The notes: generated by a model from the sequence alone, not told the origin. A stretch of 64,000 nt of DNA from JBOGVZ01 sp050692985 (GCA_050692985.1 JBOGVZ010000085.1:1-64000), one strand, 5' to 3'; positions 23,673 to 34,277 are shown, numbered from the stretch's first letter. Program-made: numbers and translations.

Positions 23673-25076
23673 ATGACCATCTCGATCCCCCAGCTCCGGT
23701 CCGAGCTCAGGGGCCGGGTGATCGGCCCGGGCGACCCCGGCTACGACGAGGCACGGGCCGTCTTCTACGGCGGGTTCGACCGCCGGCCGGCGGTCATCGT
23801 CCGGGCCGCTGGGGAGGCGGACGTGGCGCGGGTCGTGTCGCTCGGGCGGGAGACCGGGCTGGAGCTGGCCGTTCGCAGCGGCGGCCACAGTGGCGCCGGC
23901 CACGGCACCACCGACGGGGGGATCGTGCTCGACCTGGGGGACATGCGGGCCCTGGACATCGATGTCGAAGGGCGCACCGCGTGGGCCCAGACGGGGCTGA
24001 CCGCGGGCGAGTACACCGCCGCGGCGGCGGCCCACGGGCTGGCCACCGGGTTCGGCGACTCCGGCTCGGTCGGGATCGGGGGGATCACGCTGGGCGGCGG
24101 CGTCGGGTTCCTCGGCCGCAAGCATGGCCTCACGATCGACAGCCTGCTGGCCGCCGAGGTCGTGACCGCCGATGGCCGGCTCCTGCGCGCGGACACCGAG
24201 ACCCACCCGGACCTCTTCTGGGCGATCCGCGGCGGGGGCAACTTCGGCGGGGCCACCCGGTTCCGGTTCCGGCTGCACCCGGTGGACACGATCGTGGGCG
24301 GGATCCTGATCCTGCCGGCGACGGCGGACGTCATCGCCTCGTTCATCGCCGAGGCGGAGGCGGCGCCGGAGGAGCTCTCCACGATCGCCAACGTCATGCC
24401 CGCGCCCCCCATGCCGTTCGTGCCCGAGGAGCACCACGGCAGGCTCGTCGTGATGGCCATGCTGGTCCACGCCGGCGACACCGCGGCCGGGGAAGGCGCC
24501 GTGGCGCCGTTCCGGGCGCTCGCCTCCCCGATCGTCGACATGGTGAAGCCGATGCCCTACCCGGAGATCTTCCTGCCGGAGGACGAGGACTACCACCCGA
24601 CGGCGGTGGGGCGCACGATGTTCGTCGACACGATCGATCGCGCCGTGGCCGAGACGATCGTCGAGCACCTCCGGGCGTCCGACGCGTCCATGCGGGTGGC
24701 CCAGCTTCGGGTGCTCGGCGGGGCCATCGCCCGCGTGCCGGCCGACGCCACCGCGTACGCTCACCGCCGCAGCCGGATCATGGTGAACGTGGCCGCGTTC
24801 TACGAGGGCCCCCAGGACCGGGCCGTGCGCGAGAGCTGGGTCACGGACCTGGCGGCGGTCCTGCGCCAGGGCGATCCGGGCGCGTACGTCAACTTCCTCG
24901 GCGACGAGGGCCGGGCCCGGGTCCGCCAGGCATACCCGGGGCCGACCTGGGACCGGCTCGCGGCGATCAAGGCTCGCTACGATCCGACCAACCTGTTCCG
25001 GCTCAACCAGAACATCCCACCGGCGACCAAGGAGGACACAGCGGTCATCGACGCGGTCACGCCCGAGCCGGGATGA
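23673..25076 (+). CDS. FAD-linked oxidase (berberine-bridge-enzyme-like)
   Basis: 467 residues. RSGGHSGAGHG (about 68-78) is the PCMH-type FAD-binding loop with the His that is often covalently linked to FAD. GFGDSGSVGIGGITLGGG lacks the second (cysteinyl) attachment residue, so the flavin is probably mono-covalent. The C-terminal YVNFLGDEG and RYDPTNLFRLNQNI are the BBE motif. Oxidises alcohols, sugars or similar substrates with O2; substrate unknown. ATG 23673 fits the family N-terminus; upstream codons are low complexity. Confidence 0.88.
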   Translation: MTISIPQLRSELRGRVIGPGDPGYDEARAVFYGGFDRRPAVIVRAAGEADVARVVSLGRETGLELAVRSGGHSGAGHGTTDGGIVLDLGDMRALDIDVEGRTAWAQTGLTAGEYTAAAAAHGLATGFGDSGSVGIGGITLGGGVGFLGRKHGLTIDSLLAAEVVTADGRLLRADTETHPDLFWAIRGGGNFGGATRFRFRLHPVDTIVGGILILPATADVIASFIAEAEAAPEELSTIANVMPAPPMPFVPEEHHGRLVVMAMLVHAGDTAAGEGAVAPFRALASPIVDMVKPMPYPEIFLPEDEDYHPTAVGRTMFVDTIDRAVAETIVEHLRASDASMRVAQLRVLGGAIARVPADATAYAHRRSRIMVNVAAFYEGPQDRAVRESWVTDLAAVLRQGDPGAYVNFLGDEGRARVRQAYPGPTWDRLAAIKARYDPTNLFRLNQNIPPATKEDTAVIDAVTPEPG

Positions 25077-25106
25077 GCGACGGGAATGCCGAGCCTGGAG
25101 GATCCC

Positions 25107-25694
25107 ATGAGCAGAGTCCACGTGGACATCACGATGTCTCTGGACGGTTTCATCGCCGGCCCGAACGACGAGATCGATCCGCTCCACGACTGGCTGTACG
25201 GTCTGGCGAGCTGGCGCGAGCCGCACGGCCTCCCCGGGGGCACCGCCGATCGTGACGCCGAGGTGCTCGCGGAGGCGATGGGGAACAACGGGGCGGTGAT
25301 CGTCGGCAGGCGCATGTACGACCTGGCGGGCGGCTGGGGGGAGAACCCTCCCTTCCACGTCCCGGTGTTCGTCTTGACCCGCGGGGCTCGAGAGCCCCTC
25401 GCCAAGGCGGGTGGGACCACATTCACCTTCGTCACCGACGGCATCGAGAGCGCGTTGGCGCAGGCACGGGAGGCAGCGGGCGACCGAGATGTCTCGGTGG
25501 GCGGCGGTGCCAACACGATCCAGCAGTACCTCAGGGCCGGGCTGATCGACGAGATGCAGATCCACATCGCGCCGGTCCTGCTCGGTGAAGGGATCCGGCT
25601 GTTCGAGCAGGGGACCGAGGGGATCGAGCTGGAGATCACCCGGGTCATCGGGTCCCCCAAGGTGGCGCACCTTCGATTCCGCGTCGTGAAGTAG
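25107..25694 (+). CDS. Dihydrofolate-reductase-like (RibD C-terminal domain) protein
   Basis: 195 residues. VHVDITMSLDGFIAGPND is the typical start of this reductase-fold family, with GAVIVGRRMYDLAGGW and VSVGGGANTIQQYLRAGLID (NADPH-binding Gly motif) further on. Most such actinobacterial proteins are unassigned NADPH reductases. ATG 25107 is preceded by GGAGGATCCC, better than the ATG at 25086. Follows the oxidase by 30 bp, probably one transcript. Confidence 0.85.
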   Translation: MSRVHVDITMSLDGFIAGPNDEIDPLHDWLYGLASWREPHGLPGGTADRDAEVLAEAMGNNGAVIVGRRMYDLAGGWGENPPFHVPVFVLTRGAREPLAKAGGTTFTFVTDGIESALAQAREAAGDRDVSVGGGANTIQQYLRAGLIDEMQIHIAPVLLGEGIRLFEQGTEGIELEITRVIGSPKVAHLRFRVVK

Positions 25695-25896
25695 AGCGGA
25701 CGCTCCGAGTCGGACGACGCCTCCCCCTGCCCGGAGATCTCCGTCGCCGACCGATGAGTTCCTGCGCTCGCCGCCGTCCAATGAGAGAGATCGTCGGGAG
25801 GGGGGAGCCTCGGCCGGAATATCCGGGGCGGTGCCGGGGTTCCGTCGCCGTATGGGCGGAGACTGCGATGCCCGGTGAACGGAGGGGAGGAGTTCC

Positions 25897-26876
<980 letters not shown>

Positions 26877-26880
<4 letters not shown>

Positions 26881-27668
26881 GCACCGCCACCCTGGCACCC
26901 GTGGGACGCGAGAGCGTCTTTCGGAACACGCTGACGATCGCCCGCCGGAACCTGCTGCACATCAAGGCCAACCCGGAGCAGCTTGTGGAGATGAGCATCC
27001 AGCCGCTGATGTTCCTGGTGCTGTTCGTCTACGTTTTCGGCGGGGCGATCATGGGTTCCAGCTCGAGGTTCCTCCAGTTCGTGCTGCCGGGGATCCTGGT
27101 GCAGGGCATCGCGTTCACCCCGTTCACCACCGCGCTCGGGCTGAACAAGGACTTCCAGCAGGGCCTGATCGACCGGTTCCGGTCCCTGCCCATCGCCCGA
27201 TCGGCCGTGATCGGGGGCCGGATCGCGGCCGACAGCGTTCGGATCACCTGGAGCGTGCTGGTGATGGTGGGGTTCGGCGTCCTGCTGGGATTCCGGTTCG
27301 GGAACGGCGTGCTCGGGGCCCTGGGGGCGCTGGCCCTGGTGGTGGCCTTCGGGCTGACGATGTGCTGGCCGATGGCGTTCATCGGGATCACCGCGAAGAG
27401 CCCCGAGTCGGTGAACACGTGGGGGTTCATGATCATCCTCCCGCTCACGTTCGCCAGCTCGGCCTTCGTGCCGCCGGAGACCATGCCGGGGTGGCTGGAG
27501 GCGTTCGCCACCGTGAACCCGATCAGCCATGTGATCGACGCCGCTCGCGGGCTGATGCTGGGAGACCTTCCCGTGGCCAAGCCCCTGCTGTGGTCGGTGC
27601 TGTGGCTGGTGGGCATCACGGCGGTGTTCTCCTCGCTCACGATCGCCCGGTACCGACGGCGCGTCTGA
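26877..27668 (+). CDS. DrrB-like ABC-2 transporter permease
   Basis: 263 residues, about six membrane spans (for example MFLVLFVYVFGGAIM, LGALGALALVVAFGLTM, MIILPLTFASSAFVPP). PGILVQGIAFTPFTTALGLNKD and DRFRSLPIARSAVIGGRIAAD are typical of the ABC-2 DrrB family. Forms the channel with the preceding ATPase. ATG overlaps the DrrA stop by four bases. Confidence 0.92.
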
Positions 27669-27696
27669 GCGACGCGCGGCCCGCCGCGCCAGGTGC

Positions 27697-28597
27697 CTAC
27701 GCTCCGTCGAGGGCCTCGCCGAGCCGCCGGGTCGGGCCGGCCAGGCCCAGGCGCTTGGCCAGGCGCGCGGCGGCCGGGGGGTCCGGGGCGCTCCGGCGAA
27801 CCTCCACGTCGAGGTCCGTCCGGATGGGGACCACCTCCCGCATGGCCCGTAGGTACGGCTCCGCCCCGAGCAGCCTGGCCCGCAGGGCCGGAGATCGCTG
27901 GAGCACGGCCTTGGTCCGGCGAGGGGCCCGGACGGCCTCGAGCAGCGCCTCCAGGCTCGGATAGGCGTTCACCAGCTCGCGGGCCGTCTTCTCCCCCACC
28001 CGGCACGCCGGGCAGGCCGTCGGAGGGGTCGCCCCGCAGGACCGCGAAGTCCGCGTACCGGGCCGCCGGAACCCCGAAGCGCTCCAGCACGCCCCGCTCG
28101 TCCAGCTCCTCGAGGTTCGACACCCCTCGCCTGGTCATCAGCACGCGCACGACCGGGTCACGGACGAGCTGGATCAGGTGCCGGTCTCCGGTCACCACTT
28201 CCAGGCGATCTCCTCTCCCGCCCCGTGCAACCAGCGAGCCGATGGCATCCTCCGCTTCCCACCCGGCGGCCCTGGCCCAGCTCATCCCCACCGCCTCGAG
28301 CAGGCCCGGCAGCTCCTCGAACTGGCGGGTCAGCACCTCCGGCTCCTCCGGCCGCTCCGCCTTGTAGCCGTCGTAGGCCGCCACCCTCGGCGCCGGCCGC
28401 CAGTCGTCGTCGAAGCAGTGCACGACGTCCGGTGTGCCTCGCCCGCGCGCCAGCGTGGCGGTCATGTCCAGGTAGCCGTGCAGCGCGTTGACCGGGGAGC
28501 CCCGGGTGTCGGTGATCGACTGCGGGAGGGCGAAGTACGCCCCGTACATCAGGCTGGAGGTGTCGAGGAGGAGACGGTGGGCCACGGGAGGGAGCAT
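27697..28597 (-). pseudogene. 5'-3' exonuclease (Pol I N-terminal-like), frameshifted
   Basis: Starts LLLDTSSLMYGAYFALP and contains CFDDDWRPAPR, AGWEAEDAIGSLV, VVTGDRHLIQLV and RGDPSDGLPGVPG, the acidic metal-binding residues of stand-alone FEN-like exonucleases in actinobacteria. At about 27993-28003 the frame slips inside a G-rich run: the continuation GEKTARELVNAYPSLEALL (helix-hairpin-helix) is in another frame and ends at 27697. The correct length would be about 300 residues. A homopolymer miscount is likely. Removes 5' flaps or RNA primers if intact. Confidence 0.75.
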
Positions 28598-28627
28598 AGG
28601 GCTGCGCCGGCGAAGCCCGCGACCCGG

Positions 28628-29680
28628 CTAGGCCTCGTGGAACGCGGCCAGGCGGGCGGACTCCTCCTCCAGCTCTCGGCGCGCGGCCCTGGGGAGCGGA
28701 TCGAAGGGATCCAGCCGCACCCGGCCCCGCTCGTACCGCCAGATCCCGGCGACCCGCCCGTCGACCAGGAACGTGGGAGCGGAGTGCGGCGTCTTCGTGC
28801 CGAACACCAGGGGCCGGTGCTCCTCGGGGAGGACCTGGGTGCGCCGGGCGTGTGCCAGCAGGGTGGCGTCCCAGGTGGGGAGGAACCGAACTGGGGCGCG
28901 GGTGGCGGGATCGGGGAGCGGTGCCCGCGGCACGTCGAGGAGCTCCCCGCCGTGCTCGTCCCGGAAGCGGCGGAGCGACAGTCGCTCCGCCACCGGCCGG
29001 AGGGCCGTGGCCGGGACCCCGGCCCAGCCGGCCAGGTCGTTCAGCGATGCCGGCCCGAACCCCTGGAGATATCGGCGAACCAGGTGCACGAGGCCCTCCG
29101 GTTCGCTCACATCGGACGGCCCCAACCAGTCGTCGGCCAAGGCGTACAAGTCTGCCCGCCGCCGTTCCCACGTGCCCGAGGGTGGGACGCGGACCACGTC
29201 GACGAGCCACCCAGCCAGCTGCCAGGCGCGACGAGGATAGCCTTCTGCCTGGAGGAGCTCCTGCACCTCCGGGGCCTTGCGGGGTCCATCGCCCAGCACC
29301 TGGCGCACCCGAGCCGCCAGGGCGGCCGTGTCCACTCCGGCCAGCTCCTCCCCGAAGCTCCGCATCCATGACCGGGGCCGATACGTCCGGAGCCCCGCGG
29401 CGAACAGCGGGTAGTCCCGCGCCGAGACGATGTGGATGGTGACCCGCATCAGGGTCCCCTGGACGGCCCGGCGCCGCTCCAGGGCCGTGGTCAGGTCCTC
29501 CCGCCGGACCCCGGCCAGGCGCGACCACAGGCCGACGTATGCCGAGGGGGCGTACTGGGACTGGAGCCCGCCGACGCGCTCCAGGGCCCGGGTCAGGGGA
29601 CCGTTGAACCGCTCCAGCAGCCCCTGACGGGCCAGCAGCGCCCGATTGAGCGCTCGGGTGGACAGGACGCGCTCCGGCAC
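28628..29680 (-). CDS. AlkZ/YcaQ-like DNA glycosylase (HTH_42 winged-helix) family
   Basis: 350 residues. GGLQSQYAPSAYVGLWSRL contains the Q-x-Q catalytic signature of the AlkZ/YcaQ family. Winged-helix repeats follow (GTLMRVTIHIVSARDYPLF, WQLAGWLVDVVRVP) and a C-terminal barrel-like part (FLPTWDATLLAHA, GTKTPHSAPTFLVDGRVAG). Characterised members unhook interstrand crosslinks or remove bulky alkylated bases; many actinobacterial ones are simply called winged-helix proteins. Adjacent to the exonuclease gene, 30 bp apart on the same strand. Confidence 0.8.
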   Translation of the reverse strand: MPERVLSTRALNRALLARQGLLERFNGPLTRALERVGGLQSQYAPSAYVGLWSRLAGVRREDLTTALERRRAVQGTLMRVTIHIVSARDYPLFAAGLRTYRPRSWMRSFGEELAGVDTAALAARVRQVLGDGPRKAPEVQELLQAEGYPRRAWQLAGWLVDVVRVPPSGTWERRRADLYALADDWLGPSDVSEPEGLVHLVRRYLQGFGPASLNDLAGWAGVPATALRPVAERLSLRRFRDEHGGELLDVPRAPLPDPATRAPVRFLPTWDATLLAHARRTQVLPEEHRPLVFGTKTPHSAPTFLVDGRVAGIWRYERGRVRLDPFDPLPRAARRELEEESARLAAFHEA

Positions 29681-29770
29681 GGACGGACAGTGTAGCCACG
29701 GTCGCGCCCCGGCCGTACCCGAACCGCGACTCCGAGGGTCTAAGCCACGACCGCACGGAAAGGAGGGAGG

Positions 29771-30187
29771 ATGTCGTTCGACCTGCTCGGCGACGTGAAC
29801 TACGTGGCCGTCCTGGTGGCTGCGGTGGCCTGGTTCATCCTGGGGGGGATCTGGTACGCGCCTCCCGTGCTCGGCCGGGCCTGGCAGCGGGCCATCGGGA
29901 TGGAGACCGTGTCCGGCGCCAACCCGCTCGTCTTCCTGGCGACGTTGGTGATCTACTTCGTCACGGCGGTGGCCATCGCCATGCTGGCCGTTGCCACCGA
30001 TACCGGCACCGTCGGCGAGGCCGTCGTCCTGGGGATCGTCACCGGGGTGGGCTTCGCCGTGGCGCTCACGGCCGTGGGGGCCGCCTACGAGCCCAAGCCG
30101 AACCGGGGGGCCTGGTTCTGGATCACCGGGATCTTCAACCTGCTCGGCTACACGCTCGTGGCCATCATCCTGGCCCTGTGGCCATAG
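29771..30187 (+). CDS. DUF1761 membrane protein
   Basis: 138 residues, four predicted membrane spans. VAWFILGGIWYAPPVLGRAW at the start and GAWFWITGIFNLLGYTLVAI at the end are typical of DUF1761. Function unknown. ATG 29771 is preceded by AAAGGAGGGAGG, a very strong ribosome site. Confidence 0.85.
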   Translation: MSFDLLGDVNYVAVLVAAVAWFILGGIWYAPPVLGRAWQRAIGMETVSGANPLVFLATLVIYFVTAVAIAMLAVATDTGTVGEAVVLGIVTGVGFAVALTAVGAAYEPKPNRGAWFWITGIFNLLGYTLVAIILALWP

Positions 30188-30232
30188 ATCACGCCTGAGG
30201 GAGAGCGACCCCTCCGGGCGGTGGCGCTTCCA

Positions 30233-30430
30233 TCACTCGGGGAGCCTCTTGAGCTCCTTCGATGTGAGCACGGTGGTCGTGGGCGAGAGCCGGAGGCCCA
30301 CCATACCGATCCGGCCGGCGACCCAGACGCCGTCGGTGAGCGTCTCCACCTTCAGGCCACCGTCATCCGCCTCGATGACGCGCAGGATCAAGCCGCGCTC
30401 GGTGCGGTAGACGGGGATCTTCACGGCCAC
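30233..30430 (-). CDS. Small hypothetical protein
   Basis: 65 residues from GTG 30430. Alternating strands (MAVKIPVYRTERGLILRVI, GLKVETLTDGVWVAGRIGMV) suggest a small beta barrel. No recognised family. The coding pattern and the sensible residue mix make it likely real. Confidence 0.5.
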   Translation of the reverse strand: MAVKIPVYRTERGLILRVIEADDGGLKVETLTDGVWVAGRIGMVGLRLSPTTTVLTSKELKRLPE

Positions 30431-30510
30431 AGTCTACGCCAGTTGCCGCCTCGATGCATGGGAATGACCCCTCGCCGGCCCTCGGCGGATCGGGGGATCT
30501 GTCGGAAACG

Positions 30511-30539
30511 TCCGACCCCGGCACCCTGCCGGGGTCGGA
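30511..30539 (-). terminator. Strong hairpin, probable terminator of the beta-helix gene
   Basis: Perfect 12-bp inverted repeat TCCGACCCCGGC / GCCGGGGTCGGA with a 5-base loop, about 30 bp after the stop at 30567 on the minus strand. It is followed by only a short T run, so it is a hairpin with a weak U-tract. Confidence 0.6.
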
Positions 30540-30566
30540 TCGAACTCGATCGCGCGGCTCAGGACG

Positions 30567-31121
30567 CTACAGGTTCTTGCACTGGTCTTCCTTGTTGCCG
30601 TCCACCTTGTTTCCCCCGCCCGTGGGCTTGGGCTTGTTCTCCTTGCACTGGAGGTTGCCGCCGATCACGTTCTTCTCGATGACCACCCCACCGGTGTTCT
30701 GGAACGCCTGCACGTTGCCTCCGGTGGTGCTGTTCCTCACCTTGACGAGACCGCTCTGCTCGTCGTAGAGGATGTCGCCCCCGATCTTCGACTTGGCCAC
30801 CTTGCCGCGGCTGCCCTGCACGACCTGAACGCTCCCGCCCACGGACGACCCCGCCCGGACGATGACGTTCTTGGCGTTCTCCCCCTGCACGTTCCCGATC
30901 ACGTTGACGCCCACCGCGTCGAGCACCGCGTTCTTGTTGACCTTCACGGTTCCCTTCACCTTGGTTCCTTTGAGCACGCACGTCGCTCCCTGCGGCACCT
31001 TCACGTTGTCAAGGGTCTTCGCGCCGATGGTGCCCTTGCACACGGTCTCCTCCGCCAGCGCCGCAGGCGCCAGGCCCACAGACAGCGCCGCCGCCAGCAG
31101 CCCTACGATGACTCTCCGCAT
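30567..31121 (-). CDS. Secreted repetitive beta-strand (polymer-like) protein
   Basis: 184 residues. Signal peptide MRRVIVGLLAAALSVGLAPAALA, then a mature part made of short repeated turns: TLDNVKVPQGATCVLKGTKV, GTVKVNKNAVLDAVGVNV, GNVQGEN, GGSVQVVQG, GGDILYD, GGNVQAFQN, GGNLQCKEN. The GN/GG-hydrophobic-x-hydrophobic rhythm every 15-20 residues suggests a right-handed beta-helix or bactofilin-like stack, capped by Cys (CKG, TCVL, LQCK, QCKNL). Exported. Role unknown, possibly surface structural. Confidence 0.7.
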   Translation of the reverse strand: MRRVIVGLLAAALSVGLAPAALAEETVCKGTIGAKTLDNVKVPQGATCVLKGTKVKGTVKVNKNAVLDAVGVNVIGNVQGENAKNVIVRAGSSVGGSVQVVQGSRGKVAKSKIGGDILYDEQSGLVKVRNSTTGGNVQAFQNTGGVVIEKNVIGGNLQCKENKPKPTGGGNKVDGNKEDQCKNL

Positions 31122-31270
31122 CGCTCCGCCTCCCCGACTCGACCGGTCCGGGCGACGCCGCCCGGCTCAAGCCCAAGGTTGGTCCCGGTCGGTGAGAACG
31201 GCGTGAGGACACGATGTGAGGGCTCTAATGCGGGAAACGAGCCCCGGGTCGGCTACGCCGAGGGGCCCCG

Positions 31271-32464
31271 CTACGCGGTGCGGCGAGGGCGACCGTACAG
31301 CAGCGACCGGCGGCCGCGCCGCGAGGTGTAGACCACCCGGGGCGGAGCCACCTTCATCCCCTCGCGCTGGAACTCGTCGGCCAGGCGGAGCCGAGCGGCG
31401 ATGCGGCTGACGTCCCCCTGCTGGTCCGGGAGCACGAGCGTGACGCCGGCCCCGGTCTTCCCGGCACGGGCGGTCCGGCCCACCCGGTGGACGTAGCCGT
31501 CGTCGTCCTCGGGCGGGTCGTAGTTCACCACGTGGGCCACGTCGTCGATGTCCAGGCCACGGGCCGCCACGTCGGTGGCCACCAGGGTGTTGACCTTGCC
31601 CGCGCGGAACCTGCCCAACGTCCGCTCGCGGATGGCCTGGGAGAGGTCGCCGTGCATGGCCGCCGCGGGGACCCCCTTGGCCCGGAGCCGCTGGGCCAGC
31701 CGGTCCGCGCCGCGCTTGGTCCGGACGAACACCAGGCCGAGGCCCGGCTCCGCCTGGAGGATCCCGGCCAGCGTGTCGAGCTTGTTCTGCTGAGTGACCG
31801 GGACGAACCGGTGCTCCACCTCCTCCACCGTCGGACGGAGCATCTCCACCTCGTGCCGGACGGGATCGCGCGTGTACCTGGCGGCCAGCCGGCCGACCTC
31901 GCCGCCGAGCGTGGCCGAGAAGAACATCGTCTGGCGGTCACCGGGGAGCCTGCGGACGATCTCGTCGACCTGGGGCTGGAACCCCATGTCGAGCATCCGG
32001 TCGGCCTCGTCGAGGATCAGGATGCGGATGGCGCCCAGCCGCATCAGGCCGCGGCGAGCCAGGTCCTCCAGGCGACCGGGCGTGGCCACCACCACGTCCG
32101 CCCGGGACACCTTGGCGGACTGCTCGCGGATGCTTACACCGCCGTACGCCGCGGCCACCCGGATCCCGCAGGCCTCGGCGACGCCGGCGAACTCGCCGAC
32201 CACCTGGACGGCCAGCTCGCGGGTGGGGACCAGGACCAGCGCGGTGGGACGCTGCTTGGAGTGATTGGACCGCTGGGCGATGGGGATGGCGAAGGCCAGG
32301 GTCTTGCCCGACCCGGTCTGGGAGCGTGCCAGCACGTCCCGCCCGGCCAGGGCGTCACCCATCACCAGCGACTGGATGGGGAACGGCGCCTCGATCCCTC
32401 GTCGGGCCAGCGCCCGCACCACGGGCGCCGACACGCCGAGGTCGGCGAAGGTCCGCTGTGACAT
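31271..32464 (-). CDS. DEAD-box ATP-dependent RNA helicase (RhlE-like)
   Basis: 397 residues. Q motif (TFADLGVSAPVVRALARRGI), Walker A SQTGSGKT, PTRELAVQV, VVATPGRL, DEAD in ILDEADRMLDMGF, SAT, VFVRTKRGADRL, AARGLDIDDVAHVVNYD and HRVGRTAR are all present. Unwinds structured RNA (ribosome assembly, cold adaptation). ATG 32464; the frame upstream is arginine-rich and unlike the family. The leader at 32465-32560 contains a dyad (AACTCCGCAGTT) but I cannot assign it a function. Confidence 0.93.
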   Translation of the reverse strand: MSQRTFADLGVSAPVVRALARRGIEAPFPIQSLVMGDALAGRDVLARSQTGSGKTLAFAIPIAQRSNHSKQRPTALVLVPTRELAVQVVGEFAGVAEACGIRVAAAYGGVSIREQSAKVSRADVVVATPGRLEDLARRGLMRLGAIRILILDEADRMLDMGFQPQVDEIVRRLPGDRQTMFFSATLGGEVGRLAARYTRDPVRHEVEMLRPTVEEVEHRFVPVTQQNKLDTLAGILQAEPGLGLVFVRTKRGADRLAQRLRAKGVPAAAMHGDLSQAIRERTLGRFRAGKVNTLVATDVAARGLDIDDVAHVVNYDPPEDDDGYVHRVGRTARAGKTGAGVTLVLPDQQGDVSRIAARLRLADEFQREGMKVAPPRVVYTSRRGRRSLLYGRPRRTA

Positions 32465-32696
32465 CTGTGAACTCCTTCTGCGGCGCGCTGCCGCGGTCGT
32501 TCCGGCGAGGCCTCGCACCCGCTGCGGAACGCCCGAAGGAGTAACTGCGGAGTTGAACCCTCACGGGGTGGCTCCATTCGCCACCCGTGGAATCAGCATA
32601 GCAGACCGGGCGGGGACTTCCCCTTCCTCGGGTGGCTCGCCCCAAGGCCGGCGGGAGCCTCGCGGGTCACCGATAGGTCCGGCTACCATCGGTCGG

Positions 32697-33563
32697 GTGA
32701 ACGCCGGGGAGCCGGTCCGCCGGGTGGTGCCCGCGATGCGATGGGTGTTCGTGGTGGGCTCGGCCCTGGTGTTCGTGGCCGGCGTCTCGCTGTACGTGCT
32801 GCCCACGCGCACCGACCGGCTCTTCGCCTGGACCATCGCCCTGCCGCTCACCGCAGCGTTCCTGGGCGCCCTGTACTGGAGCGCGGCGCTGCTGGCGGCG
32901 CTGTCGGTTCGCGGGCGGGTGTGGGCGTGGGTGCGGCTGGGCGTTCCCGGGGTGACGGTGTTCGTGGTGCTCACCCTGGCCGCGACGCTGCTTCACCTGG
33001 ATCTGTTCCACCTCGACGACCCCGACCCGGTGCCCCGCATCGCCGGATGGTTGTGGCTCGCGGTGTACTCGCTCCAGCCCCTGGCCCTCCTGGTCTCCAT
33101 CCTTGCCCAGCGCCGGGCCCGGGGGCAGGACCCGCCTCGAACGGCGCCGCTTCCGCGGTGGCTGCGGACGCTCGGCGCCGCCGAGGCGGCGATCCTCCTC
33201 TCCTACGGCGTGGGCCTGTTCGCCCTCCCGGAGACGGTCGGTCGGTGGTGGCCGTGGGCGCTCACCCCGCTCACCGCCCGGGCGACCGCCGCCTGGCTGG
33301 TGGCCGTGGGGGTGATCGTGGCCCAGGGCGCCTGGGAGAACGACTACCTCCGGATCAGGGTGGCCGGCCCTCCGTACATCCTGCTGGCCCTCCTGCAGCT
33401 CGGGGCCCTGGCCCGGTTCCCCGATCAGCTCCGGTGGGGGGAGGCGGGGCCGTGGCTGTACGTGGCGTTCCTCGTCACGCTGCTCCTGGTCGGGGCGGCC
33501 ACCACCGCGGGTGGGGCCCGGGCCGGGGGACGTGTCCTCGCCCCGAAACCATCCCCACAGTAG
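32697..33563 (+). CDS. Multi-span membrane protein, unknown function
   Basis: 288 residues from GTG 32697. About eight hydrophobic spans (for example MRWVFVVGSALVFVAGVSL, LGVPGVTVFVVLTLAATLL, WLYVAFLVTLLLVGAATTA). No family recognised; the layout suggests an integral inner-membrane protein. Starts a three-gene run with the SHOCT protein and a tiny membrane protein. Confidence 0.65.
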   Translation: MNAGEPVRRVVPAMRWVFVVGSALVFVAGVSLYVLPTRTDRLFAWTIALPLTAAFLGALYWSAALLAALSVRGRVWAWVRLGVPGVTVFVVLTLAATLLHLDLFHLDDPDPVPRIAGWLWLAVYSLQPLALLVSILAQRRARGQDPPRTAPLPRWLRTLGAAEAAILLSYGVGLFALPETVGRWWPWALTPLTARATAAWLVAVGVIVAQGAWENDYLRIRVAGPPYILLALLQLGALARFPDQLRWGEAGPWLYVAFLVTLLLVGAATTAGGARAGGRVLAPKPSPQ

Positions 33564-33572
33564 GGTCAACGG

Positions 33573-34277
33573 GTGGCCACGCGAGAGGGAGCGCCCCCCG
33601 GCCTGGGCCGGACATCGCTGTGGATCTTCGTGTCCCTGGCCGCCGTGTCGTGCGCGCTCACGATGGTGTTCCTGGGGATGCGCGCGGTGATGGGGATCGG
33701 GGGCTTCTGCGCCCGGGGAGGTCCGTTCGTCATCGCCCACCCGTGCCCCCAGGGGACGCCGCTCCTGCTGGTGGGCGGGATCTGGGGGGGGCTGATCTTC
33801 GCCGGCATCTACGTGTGGCAGGGCACCTCGAGGCAGGTCCCAGGGTTCTCCTCGCTCCTGTGGTCGGCGCTGTTCCTCTCGCTCGGGTGGAACTTCCTCG
33901 AGTTCGGGATCGACCCCCCCGGTGACGGCGGCCTGGCGTGGGGATGGCTGGTGTGCGCGGTGGTGTTCGCGGCGATGGGTGGTCTTCCCCTTCGGGGAGC
34001 GATCGGAGCGGTGGTGAAGGAGTTCGGTGGATCGAGCGCCGGCCGGCCGTTCGGCGGAGCGCTGCCCCCGGCGACGATCAGGGCGGCGGCGTCCACGATG
34101 GCGGCCGTGCGGAAGATGGGGCGCGCGGGAGGCGGGGACGCCAGCGGCGAGGACGGTGGGAACGGCGACGTGGTGTCGGCGCTCGAGCGGCTGCACGCCC
34201 TGCACCGCTCCGGGGCGCTCGACGACCAGGAGTACCGGGCGGCCAAGCGACGCGTCATCGAGGGGGGCCGGTCGTGA
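33573..34277 (+). CDS. Membrane protein with C-terminal SHOCT domain
   Basis: 234 residues from GTG 33573. Four hydrophobic spans in the first 150 residues, a flexible Gly/Ala linker, and a C-terminal SHOCT motif (DVVSALERLHALHRSGALDD, then EYRAAKRRVIE), a short oligomerisation module frequent in actinobacterial membrane proteins. Its stop overlaps the start of the next small gene (GTGA). Confidence 0.7.
   Translation: MATREGAPPGLGRTSLWIFVSLAAVSCALTMVFLGMRAVMGIGGFCARGGPFVIAHPCPQGTPLLLVGGIWGGLIFAGIYVWQGTSRQVPGFSSLLWSALFLSLGWNFLEFGIDPPGDGGLAWGWLVCAVVFAAMGGLPLRGAIGAVVKEFGGSSAGRPFGGALPPATIRAAASTMAAVRKMGRAGGGDASGEDGGNGDVVSALERLHALHRSGALDDQEYRAAKRRVIEGGRS

Noticed and set aside
32465..32560. Riboswitch or cold-shock leader before the DEAD-box gene
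   Set aside because: Only a short dyad is visible. There is no recognisable conserved leader element and no T-run terminator, so no call is justified.
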